From assembly GCA_947302065.1 (NCBI GenBank), contig CAMYUO010000136.1:1-5914 (forward strand): a stretch of DNA of 5,914 nucleotides, written 5' to 3'. The DNA is from an uncultured Clostridia bacterium. Lineage in GTDB: Bacteria; Bacillota; Clostridia; Oscillospirales; Ruminococcaceae. The position numbers were made by a program, and so were the translations under genes. The notes beneath the pieces were generated by a model. That model did not search any database and was not told where the DNA came from. It saw nothing but the letters and a program-made list of their open reading frames with translations. This document shows, one piece after another, positions 1 through 5,898 of this stretch. Numbering within the stretch: the first letter of the stretch is position 1; every line of letters starts with the position of its first letter.

Positions 1-1149
1 CTTGTCATAGGTCTTTTCGGTCGGGTGTCCGTTAATGGTCATTCCGTCAGCCGTGACGTCCTGCACAGGCAGCTCGAGCGTTGTCACATTGCTGTCGCCC
101 GTTTCCTGTGAATACTGCCTAACAGCCTCCTGCATACCGCCAAAGAGCACCGTGCCCATTGTGCCGAGCGTGCAGACTATCTTTGCATCTGCGTTGTTCG
201 CTCTCACCTGCTTTAAGAACTCTATGTACTTCTGCGTGAATTCGCCGCATCTCTGTTCGTCATAGCCCGTATACGAGATGTCATTTGTTCCGAGGAAGAT
301 AACGACCACATCGGGCTTGAACGCCGAGCTATCCCACTTGAGCTGTGACGGGTCACTGCTGCCGAAACCGCCGTTCTCGGTAAAGCCGTAGTAATCATAA
401 TACGGCGGAACAAGACCGGACGTGTTTTTAACGCCGCTGTCGGTAAATCCCGACACGATGCCGTATCCGCTGTATGAAACAAGACTGTAGTCTGCACCGA
501 GCGCCTGCGCCGTCTTGTATGCGTAAGCCTTTGTGCAGTCCTCTGTCGCCGTTGCAAAGCCGTGCGTGAGGTCATAGTCGTCAACGCCGTAACCGCAGGT
601 TATCGAGTCGCCGACAAATTCTATCCTGCGCTGTTTATCCGCAGCCTTTTTTATCTGTCCGCCGTGAGCGTCTATCGCCGTTATCGCACAGCATGATGCC
701 GAGCACTCCGACAGCTTGATGATGCGCACGCTGACAGCCTCGCTGCCCTTGCCGTCGATATCGACCGTCTGCTCTGCCGTGCCCACGCAGATGTCCTCTT
801 TTTTCTCATCGTCAACGAAAACGCCGACCCTTGCGGTCTTATCCGCAATGTCCGTGCTGCCCTTTAAAGTCACCGACAGCTTGCTGCCTGTAAACTCCAG
901 CTCTGCGCCTGTGCCCGACAAGCCCATCCACAGACTGCCGTCATCGGCTTTATATGTTCTTCCGAGGAGCTTTACATTATCCATATTATCATTACCCTTG
1001 CTTTCACTTTCCTTGCCGCTGCTTTGCACAGCGCCAGTCTGCGCACTGCTCTGCTTTTGGCTTTCCGAGCTGCCCGAGCCGCACCCTGTGAGCGCTGCGA
1101 ACATCATCATGCCCGAAAGCAGAAGTGCTGCCACCCTGCGTTTTCTCAT
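1..1149 (-). CDS. CE2-type SGNH carbohydrate esterase, lipoprotein (C-terminus cut by window edge)
   Basis: The reading frame stays open from the ATG at 1149 to the left edge (383 codons, no stop), so the protein is partial. Residues 1-23 form a lipoprotein signal with lipobox LTGC (Cys23), followed by a Ser/Gln/Lys-rich tether to about residue 55. Residues about 60-145 resemble the N-terminal beta-sandwich of carbohydrate esterase family 2 (RTYKADDGSLWMGLSGTGAEL and the following strands). From about 175 comes an SGNH hydrolase domain: block I GDSIT with nucleophile Ser182, block II around Gly228, block III GTND at 287-290 (Asn289), and block V GHPT with His375. The family removes acetyl groups from hemicellulose or other glycans; the substrate here is unknown. 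The start is supported by GGAG at 1159-1156, six bases upstream, and by a good promoter. Few residues should be missing, since block V is already present. The general esterase call is firm; CE2 membership is likely. Confidence 0.9.
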   Translation of the reverse strand, partial: MRKRRVAALLLSGMMMFAALTGCGSGSSESQKQSSAQTGAVQSSGKESESKGNDNMDNVKLLGRTYKADDGSLWMGLSGTGAELEFTGSKLSVTLKGSTDIADKTARVGVFVDDEKKEDICVGTAEQTVDIDGKGSEAVSVRIIKLSECSASCCAITAIDAHGGQIKKAADKQRRIEFVGDSITCGYGVDDYDLTHGFATATEDCTKAYAYKTAQALGADYSLVSYSGYGIVSGFTDSGVKNTSGLVPPYYDYYGFTENGGFGSSDPSQLKWDSSAFKPDVVVIFLGTNDISYTGYDEQRCGEFTQKYIEFLKQVRANNADAKIVCTLGTMGTVLFGGMQEAVRQYSQETGDSNVTTLELPVQDVTADGMTINGHPTEKTYDK

Positions 1150-1190
1150 CGTGTTCTCCGTTCTCTTTATATTGATTTTTGTACGTTTTA

Positions 1191-1219
1191 ATTTTACCAC
1201 AACGCTTTTGCAAAGTCAA
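1191..1219 (-). promoter_or_regulatory. Sigma-A-type promoter of the CE2 esterase gene
   Basis: Read on the minus strand, TTGACT (1219-1214) and TAAAAT (1196-1191) are separated by exactly 17 bp. TGG directly before the -10 hexamer makes it an extended -10. The start site would fall near 1184, giving a leader of about 35 nt with GGAG at 1159-1156. It lies just past the terminator of the upstream gene, so the esterase is probably its own transcription unit. No operator-like repeat was seen here. Confidence 0.8.
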
Positions 1220-1230
1220 TGAGGGCAAAC

Positions 1231-1260
1231 AAAAACGGAGACCGCCATAACGATCTCCGT
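1231..1260 (-). terminator. Rho-independent terminator after the SleB-like gene
   Basis: On the minus strand ACGGAGA (1260-1254) pairs with TCTCCGT (1241-1235). A T-G wobble and two further C-G pairs extend this to a 10-bp stem with a six-base loop (1250-1245). A run of T follows (1235-1231), then G and TTT. It begins 15 bases after the stop codon at 1278-1276 and separates this gene from the esterase promoter. Confidence 0.88.
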
Positions 1261-1275
1261 GAGTAAACTTTTCAA

Positions 1276-2574
1276 TTAACCCCAGTACTGTCTCCAGATA
1301 TACATGTATCCGGGCCAAGGGAGCTTGAAGCCGTAAGCTATCCTGCTGTCGCTCTTAGCTGTGCCGCTGTTGCACCAGTAGAATACATTGTAGTCATTTG
1401 CGATGCCTGCATAGCTTGTTACGCCGTAAACAGCGCCCCATACAGCCAGCTTGACTCTCTGCGTAACTCTTGCATAAGTTGCGCCTCTTGCAGTGAGGTT
1501 TGCCTCGGACATAAATCCGCCGCTTGTGTAGATAACGCTCTCGATGCTTGAATACTTGCTGTAATACTTAGGCCATGAGCCCTGATATGTGTACTTAGCG
1601 CATACATACTGGTTAGCAACGCAGTCTGCAACGTAAACAATAGGCTTATCCCAGAACGAGCCGCTTGCACCGCCTACCTCGTGGAAAACGATTCGGCACA
1701 TTGCCTGCCAGCCTGCTGCTGAGTAGTCCATTCTTGCAGTCTTGATGTTCACGCTTGAGGAAAGAGCAGATGTCTTGCCGCGTGCATCAACAGACTTAAC
1801 TGCGAATGTATACATAGTGTCTCTGTTGAGACCGGATACTGTGCACTCGGTCGAAACAGTTGAAATAACGCTTGTCCAGTTTGAATACTGACCGCCCTTT
1901 ACGAATACGATATACTTTGCTGCGCCCGAAACAGCACCCCAATGCAGCTTGATCTGCTTGGTCTGGTTGTTGTACGGGTGAGTATAATCTGTATCGTATG
2001 TCTTTTCAGAAGCGATAACAGGTGCTGCGATGCTGCCTGTTGCAGCTACGTTCACAGTTTTAGCGGCAGCAGTTGTAGTCTTCTGTGCCTTTGTGGTGGT
2101 AGTTGCCGGTCTTGCAGTAGTTGTTGTGTAGTTTGTTACCCTTGCAGCAGTTGTTGTGGTAACAGCAGACGGGATATAACCGTCATAGATATAAGGCATT
2201 ACAACGTTTGCGCTCTTTGTTGTGGAAGCGGCTGTGGTCGCTGCAGCTGCCTTTGCAGTTGTCTTTGCTGTGGAAGAAGCAGCCTTTGTGGTAGTTGTAG
2301 CAGCAGGAGCCTGCTTGCTGTCGTATCTTGCCATTGCCACGCCGTCTGTCTTTTTAGATACGAAGCTGACCTTCTGTGTCTGGGAAGCCTCGTAATTAGC
2401 CATGGTATAAGCGGCAGTTTCATCTGTCACCGACTGAGAAGCAGTTACCTGACCCTCTGTCTGTGCAGTCTCTATATCTGTTGCATCAACAGCGAGTGTT
2501 ATTGTCGCTGTCAAAGCGATAGCAGCAGCTATACAGCCTGACGCAATTTTCCATGATACTTTTTTCTTTAACAT
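1276..2574 (-). CDS. Secreted Fn3 plus SleB-like putative cell-wall hydrolase with Thr-rich linker
   Basis: The protein has 432 residues. Residues 1 to about 28 form a signal peptide (KKK, hydrophobic core, cleavage near TLA or VDA) with no lipobox. Residues 91-178 are a low-complexity Thr/Ala/Lys linker, interrupted at about 123-137 by a short conserved-looking stretch (VVMPYIYDGYIPSAV). Residues about 183-280 look like a fibronectin type III domain: Trp212, Tyr221, and the typical SGLNRDTMYTFAVKSVD strand. Residues 283-432 resemble the SleB/CwlJ hydrolase fold (Hydrolase_2). IVFHEVGG places Glu299 where SleB enzymes have their catalytic Glu, followed by VADCVANQYV, SIESVIYTSGGF and a late NVFYW motif. 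The family cleaves peptidoglycan. No LysM, dockerin or LPXTG was seen, so wall attachment is unclear. GGAG at 2585-2582 lies seven bases from the ATG. The gene is certain; the hydrolase call rests on remote motifs, and the domain could be catalytically altered. Confidence 0.85.
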   Translation of the reverse strand: MLKKKVSWKIASGCIAAAIALTATITLAVDATDIETAQTEGQVTASQSVTDETAAYTMANYEASQTQKVSFVSKKTDGVAMARYDSKQAPAATTTTKAASSTAKTTAKAAAATTAASTTKSANVVMPYIYDGYIPSAVTTTTAARVTNYTTTTARPATTTTKAQKTTTAAAKTVNVAATGSIAAPVIASEKTYDTDYTHPYNNQTKQIKLHWGAVSGAAKYIVFVKGGQYSNWTSVISTVSTECTVSGLNRDTMYTFAVKSVDARGKTSALSSSVNIKTARMDYSAAGWQAMCRIVFHEVGGASGSFWDKPIVYVADCVANQYVCAKYTYQGSWPKYYSKYSSIESVIYTSGGFMSEANLTARGATYARVTQRVKLAVWGAVYGVTSYAGIANDYNVFYWCNSGTAKSDSRIAYGFKLPWPGYMYIWRQYWG

Positions 2575-2724
2575 AAATGATCTCCGGCTGCCAATGACCT
2601 GACCCCTGCGGCTGCCGGGAATTCACACCCTTTCTTATCCGAGCAAGTGACCTTGTGCGGCTCGAAATAATGTTAGTTATTTGTAATCTAAACGATTGAG
2701 AATTACAAATTGATTACAAGTGAT
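2575..2724 (-). promoter_or_regulatory. Structured 5' leader with possible ribosome-binding-site masking
   Basis: A leader of about 150 nt is inferred from the promoter at 2731-2759. CGAGC and GCTCG (about 2664-2640) enclose a CAAG-GTCA-CTTG mini-hairpin. Further on, CCGGC (2618-2614) can pair with GCCGG (2588-2584), and the latter overlaps the two G's that begin the GGAG ribosome binding site (2585-2582). A competing hairpin is possible: CCC (2619-2617) with GGGG (2606-2603) uses part of the same 5' arm and would free the site. GGCAGCCG occurs twice (about 2618-2611 and 2593-2586). Mutually exclusive stems of this kind suggest translational control. The hallmark blocks of the FMN, cobalamin and ydaO (c-di-AMP) riboswitches were not found, so no class is assigned. 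Hand folding only. Confidence 0.4.
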
Positions 2725-2738
2725 ATGGCTATTGTAAT
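2679..2738. repeat. Four-copy TTGTAAT heptamer array, candidate operator
   Basis: The heptamer TTGTAAT occurs four times in 58 bases: plus orientation at 2681-2687 and 2732-2738, inverted at 2702-2708 and 2713-2719. Centres are 21, 11 and 19 bp apart, close to whole helical turns. The first pair forms a perfect 9-bp inverted repeat, ATTTGTAAT (2679-2687) and ATTACAAAT (2702-2710), with a 14-base spacer. The outermost copy overlaps the -10 box of the hydrolase gene promoter and the others sit at or just past the start site. This is the expected layout of a repressor operator. The 9-bp pair could instead act as an RNA hairpin in the leader. Confidence 0.5.
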
Positions 2739-2759
2739 ACATTTGCTCGGTTTTGTCAA
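2731..2759 (-). promoter_or_regulatory. Sigma-A-type promoter of the SleB-like gene
   Basis: On the minus strand a consensus TTGACA (2759-2754) and a near-consensus TACAAT (2736-2731) are separated by exactly 17 bp. The predicted start is near 2724, giving a leader of about 150 nt. The -10 box lies inside one copy of the TTGTAAT repeat, so a protein bound there should block initiation. Confidence 0.85.
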
Positions 2760-2957
2760 CCACTTTATCTCTAAAATACTGTTAACAGAGCGCATTTTCG
2801 GCGTTTTCGTAATTTTCGAAATTGTTACATTAATATTATCGTCACAAAAAAGTGCTGAAATTGCGCCGTTGGCAGACAGGTCAATTTATTTTTTCGGATT
2901 TTCAGGCGTGTTAATATAAAATTTACATTTTCGGACTTTTTGACCCTCTTGACAAGC
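2760..2957. other. AT-rich intergenic spacer with short repeats, no gene seen
   Basis: This is the main part of a 446-bp stretch without a gene (2575-3020). It is clearly more AT-rich than the flanking genes. It holds five copies of TTTTCG on the plus strand (2795, 2804, 2813, 2891, 2928); the first three have an exact 9-bp period. It also has a perfect 10-bp palindrome, CTGTTAACAG (2779-2788), about 20 bp upstream of the hydrolase gene -35 box. These could be activator or regulator sites, but in such AT-rich DNA chance is a serious alternative. No convincing coding region or RNA gene was found. Confidence 0.45.
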
Positions 2958-2986
2958 AAAAAGAGCTGTTGCAAATGCAACAGCTC
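2958..2986 (-). terminator. Rho-independent terminator of the DHHW operon
   Basis: On the minus strand GAGCTGTTGC (2986-2977) and GCAACAGCTC (2972-2963) form a perfect 10-bp stem with an ATTT loop. Five T residues follow (2962-2958). It starts 34 bases past the stop codon of the DHHW lipoprotein and closes that transcription unit. Confidence 0.93.
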
Positions 2987-3020
2987 AGTATTTATATCCT
3001 ATGATTTTACAGGGTTTTCA

Positions 3021-4283
3021 TTACATTATGTTCCTTATGCCCTGAACTCTGCTCGATGTGTAGAAGCTTGAAAGCGACGAACCGAACAGCACATCTGTCG
3101 CACCTATCTTCTTGAAGAAGGAAGGCAGGTTGACATAAGTGTATCTCATATCAAGCACATATATCTTCTCAAAGCTGCCCACAAAGTAAGGCACGAGAGC
3201 GTTTCCGTAGCTGTCCTTGATGAGCACGAGCGTTCTGCCGTTCTTTACATCGGTCTTTATCTCGGCAATGGTGTCATCTGTGCCGAGCACCGAGCAGTAG
3301 CATCCTGCACCCGAAGCCCAGTCAAGAAACAGGCTTCCCGACCTTCCGTTCTGGAAATAACCGTTATAATAGGTAGTGGTGTAGCTGTTCTTCGGCTTCC
3401 AGTAATAATAGGTGTCGGGATAAGTGCTGAACTCCTGACAGCCGCTGTAAGTGAGCATCGAGCCTGTGAAGCCCTGCTTAACGCCTGCCTGCATCTGTGA
3501 AAGTGTCTTGAACGGCACGCCTGCGGTCTTTGCGAAAGCCTCAGCTGCATAATATGCCGCAAGCTCTGTCCAGTGGTGGTCTGTGCGGAAGTAGATGTAC
3601 TCGTTGACGTGCGGCGCAAGGGCTGCATATGTGTCAACGTTCTTTACATCGCTGCGCAGATACTTGTTGAGGTCTGTGATAGCTTTGTGCTGGTCTGTGG
3701 TAACGCCCGTTACTCCCTTTGGCGTATAGAACGCCGAGGAAACAGGTGCACCCATTGTGTAGACATTCACGCCGCCTATCTTTGCCTTCATATCGTTTAC
3801 CATAGAGCAGAAGCTCTGTGCAAGACCCTCACTGCTGCCGAATGAGATAAGACCTCTTATCTTATTGCCGAGATTTCTGTCGCAGACATAAACACTGCCT
3901 ATCCACTGACCAGACTTAGGGAGAGAAACGTTGTTATTTGCACTCGGGTCGACCTTTGCCGCAGTGGTCTTCTGCGTTGCAGCTGCACTTGTGGTGGTCT
4001 TTGCCGCAGCTGTCGTCTTTGCAGTTGTCTGCGAGGTAGTCGTAGACTCGCTCGTTGTGGTCGTTGTCGTAGTAGTTGTCGTTGTTGTAGTCGTCGTGGT
4101 GTCCGACTCCGAGCTGCTCTCGGAAGAGTCAGCCTTCGATGACGGATCCGCCTCGGAGCTTGACGTTGTCGTTTCCTGACCCGTCTTTGACGAATCCTCG
4201 CTGCTGTCGTTTCCGCAGCCTGTCATCATCGAGAAAGCCAGCACGACAGCAAGCACAGCGGCTGTGAGTTTATTCTTTTTCAT
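3021..4283 (-). CDS. DHHW-family (AlgX/AlgJ-like SGNH) lipoprotein
   Basis: The protein has 420 residues. Residues 1-23 are a lipoprotein signal with lipobox MTGC (Cys23). Residues about 25-115 are a Ser/Glu/Asp then Thr/Ala/Lys linker with 16 consecutive Thr (62-77). From about residue 125 runs a DHHW-family domain: RTDHHW with Asp235, His236, His237 and Trp238, and later IKDSYGNALVPYF with Ser358. By analogy with the AlgX Asp-x-His...Ser triad, these are the likely catalytic residues of an acyl or acetyl transferase or esterase acting on an extracellular glycan. The N-terminal ENRxLaxFP-type module of typical DHHW proteins is absent and replaced by the lipid anchor and linker. The start is supported by AAAGGGG (4298-4292), eight bases upstream. 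It lies 16 bp after the stop of its paralog (4300-5892), so the two are very probably co-transcribed and translationally close. The exact substrate is unknown. Confidence 0.9.
   Translation of the reverse strand: MKKNKLTAAVLAVVLAFSMMTGCGNDSSEDSSKTGQETTTSSSEADPSSKADSSESSSESDTTTTTTTTTTTTTTTTSESTTTSQTTAKTTAAAKTTTSAAATQKTTAAKVDPSANNNVSLPKSGQWIGSVYVCDRNLGNKIRGLISFGSSEGLAQSFCSMVNDMKAKIGGVNVYTMGAPVSSAFYTPKGVTGVTTDQHKAITDLNKYLRSDVKNVDTYAALAPHVNEYIYFRTDHHWTELAAYYAAEAFAKTAGVPFKTLSQMQAGVKQGFTGSMLTYSGCQEFSTYPDTYYYWKPKNSYTTTYYNGYFQNGRSGSLFLDWASGAGCYCSVLGTDDTIAEIKTDVKNGRTLVLIKDSYGNALVPYFVGSFEKIYVLDMRYTYVNLPSFFKKIGATDVLFGSSLSSFYTSSRVQGIRNIM
4053..4100 (-). repeat. Poly-threonine tract (16 Thr codons) in the DHHW lipoprotein
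   Basis: Sixteen consecutive Thr codons (residues 62-77) use all four synonyms (ACC, ACG, ACT, ACA) in irregular order rather than as a pure triplet repeat. The tract belongs to the extended linker between the lipidated Cys23 and the DHHW domain, and may be O-glycosylated or act as a wall-spanning spacer (inference). Confidence 0.9.
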
Positions 4284-4291
4284 AACAAATA

Positions 4292-4298
4292 CCCCTTT
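4292..4298 (-). promoter_or_regulatory. Ribosome binding site of the DHHW lipoprotein
   Basis: AAAGGGG begins two bases after the upstream gene's stop codon (4302-4300) and sits eight bases before the ATG at 4283. It fixes the start and suggests coupled translation of the two DHHW genes. It is weaker than the AAGGAGGG of the first gene. Confidence 0.75.
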
Positions 4299-4299
4299 G

Positions 4300-5892
4300 T
4301 TACTGAACTCTGATGTTGTTGATGCTGCTTACGCCTACGTCTGAGCAGATCAGCGAGATAGCACCTGTGAACAACAGGTCTGTGCAGCCGACCTTTTTGC
4401 AGAAATCAACGCCGTTGATATCAAAATATCTGTAATCGCAGACATATATCTTAGAGAAGCTGTTTGTAAGGAACGGTATCATTGCATTGCCGTAGCTGTT
4501 TTTGTAAACAACGAGCACACGGTTGTTCTTGCACGGTGTGTTTATCTCAACTATCTGCGAGTCGCTGCCGAGGAACGACAGATAGCAGTTGCTGCCCTCC
4601 ATCGAATCGTAGAACAGACCGCTCTTGTCGGTGCCGTAAGGCTGGGTCTGCAGCTTGTTGAAGCTCGTATCATAGTATGTGCAGGTCACCTGATCTATAT
4701 TCTTTGCCTTGTAGTAAACGAAGGTATCGGGGTTGTCGTGTATGTCCTGATCGTAGTTTGAATAGGTATACAGCGTGCCGAGGAAGCCTTCCTTGGTGAA
4801 CTTGTCATACTTGTCAAGCTCGGGGTAATCCACCTGTGCCGATTCAGCGAACACCTTTGTCGCATAATATGCGCCCAGCGGCAGCCAGTGGTGGTCGGTA
4901 CGGGCATAGATGTCCTCGTCCATATGCTTTGCAAGCTCATTTACGCAGTTTATGCCGACAACATTTTTCAGAGCGCCGATGATGTTCTTGATATTCTCGT
5001 TCTGGTCTGTGCCCATGTTCTTCATGTTGTTAGGCATATAGAACGCACTTGACAGCGGATCGGGCATCGCATAGACATTGACGCCGTCGCCGAGATCCTG
5101 CTTCCACTTGTTGCAGGCATCAGCAAAGCTCTTGCCCATCTCAAATGTCACGCCCGAAAGCACAAGACCTCTTGTTTCTTTGCCTTTGCCGTAAACGACA
5201 ACGCTGCCGAGCAGCTTGCCCTCATTGGTGTTCTCGGGTATCTTGACTATCTCGTCTTCTTTTTTATTTGATTTGGTCGTGGTCGTCGTCTTGTCCGAGC
5301 CGTCCTCCGAGCTTGTCGAAGCGGCAGTCGTGGTGGTCGCAGGCGCTGTGTTGATGCTTACCTTTGTGGTGGTAACGCCCTTATCATCGTACTTTTCCTG
5401 CTCGACCTTCTTTACCGTGCCGTTTATCTTGACATCGCCGATAGAGAAACCAAAGCAGTTTGTAAACGACGAGTTAAAGCTCTTGAAGCTCTCTCTGCCG
5501 GGTATCGTGTCAGTAAAGTATGTCGAGATGCCCTTTGTGAAGTCGCCCTTGAACAGCGACGAGAACGAAAAGCTCGGGAATTCTGCAAGCTTACGGTTCT
5601 CCGACGGACTTTCCTTTTCACGCTTGCCCATAACTGTCATCACCAGCAGAACTATCGCAATAAGGAATATTCCGCCGAGACAAACGATTATGTTGAGCAC
5701 CTGAACGCCCTCTCCGGCTTCAACTGCCGGCTTTTCGGGGATATCATCAGTCTTTTTCTCTCTTGCCCTCACAGCCTCACGGGCTCTGGAAGCCTCACGT
5801 GCCCTTGCAGCCTCACGCTGCATCGAGCTGCGCTCACCGCTCGGTCGAGCCGGTCTGCGGCGCTGCGGCGGGCGGTCATATCTGTTATCCAT
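4300..5892 (-). CDS. DHHW-family membrane protein (AlgX/AlgJ-like SGNH), first gene of the operon
   Basis: The protein has 530 residues. Residues 1-64 are a cytoplasmic, strongly basic tail (RPPQRRRPARPS, then REAxRA hexapeptide repeats at 26-45). One transmembrane helix follows at about 65-88. The external part opens with the DHHW/AlgX-type module SENRKLAEFPSFSF (97-110) and YFTDTIPGRESF (125-136). A Thr/Ser/Lys linker (about 173-212) comes next, then the SGNH-like domain with RTDHHW (Asp333, His334, His335, Trp336) and YKNSYGNAMIPFL (Ser466). The paralog has Asp before the Ser; here it is Asn465. The family resembles AlgX/AlgJ, which O-acetylate exported polysaccharide with an MBOAT partner; the role here is inferred. 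AAGGAGGG (5906-5899) lies six bases before the ATG. The operon promoter lies outside the window, beyond 5914. Confidence 0.92.
   Translation of the reverse strand: MDNRYDRPPQRRRPARPSGERSSMQREAARAREASRAREAVRAREKKTDDIPEKPAVEAGEGVQVLNIIVCLGGIFLIAIVLLVMTVMGKREKESPSENRKLAEFPSFSFSSLFKGDFTKGISTYFTDTIPGRESFKSFNSSFTNCFGFSIGDVKINGTVKKVEQEKYDDKGVTTTKVSINTAPATTTTAASTSSEDGSDKTTTTTKSNKKEDEIVKIPENTNEGKLLGSVVVYGKGKETRGLVLSGVTFEMGKSFADACNKWKQDLGDGVNVYAMPDPLSSAFYMPNNMKNMGTDQNENIKNIIGALKNVVGINCVNELAKHMDEDIYARTDHHWLPLGAYYATKVFAESAQVDYPELDKYDKFTKEGFLGTLYTYSNYDQDIHDNPDTFVYYKAKNIDQVTCTYYDTSFNKLQTQPYGTDKSGLFYDSMEGSNCYLSFLGSDSQIVEINTPCKNNRVLVVYKNSYGNAMIPFLTNSFSKIYVCDYRYFDINGVDFCKKVGCTDLLFTGAISLICSDVGVSSINNIRVQ
5773..5826 (-). 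repeat. 18-bp tandem repeat coding for REAxRA hexapeptides
   Basis: The plus-strand octamer AGCCTCAC recurs at 5773, 5791 and 5809, an exact 18-bp period, with diverged bases between. It encodes three REA-x-RA units (residues 26-43) in the cytoplasmic tail of the DHHW membrane protein. The alternating Arg/Glu pattern suggests a charged helix. Confidence 0.8.
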
Positions 5893-5898
5893 TCGTTT

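Noticed and set aside
1942..2541. Plus-strand Cys/Ser-rich 199-residue frame
   Set aside because: It is the antisense shadow of the Thr/Ala-rich linker of the SleB-like gene; its Cys/Ser bias comes from the complementary codons.
2575..2724. Known riboswitch (FMN, cobalamin or c-di-AMP ydaO)
   Set aside because: GGGTGTGAATTCCC and GCAGCCGGAGATC recall fragments of these elements, but the required core blocks and order are missing and the leader is too short for a full cobalamin element.
2710..2919. Plus-strand 69-residue hydrophobic reading frame in the intergenic spacer
   Set aside because: It starts with TTG, has no ribosome binding site, runs through the promoter and operator region of the opposite-strand gene, and has the composition expected of AT-rich noncoding DNA.
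3573..3845. Plus-strand 90-residue frame within the DHHW lipoprotein
   Set aside because: Overlaps the conserved DHHW coding region entirely on the opposite strand, with no start signal.
3931..4179. Plus-strand Val-rich frame that looks like a membrane protein
   Set aside because: It is the complement of the poly-Thr linker (ACN read backwards gives GTN-type codons). It has no ribosome binding site and no independent support.
5216..5704. Plus-strand 162-residue hydrophobic frame
   Set aside because: Antisense to the Thr linker and membrane-proximal part of the DHHW membrane protein; an artefact of codon composition.
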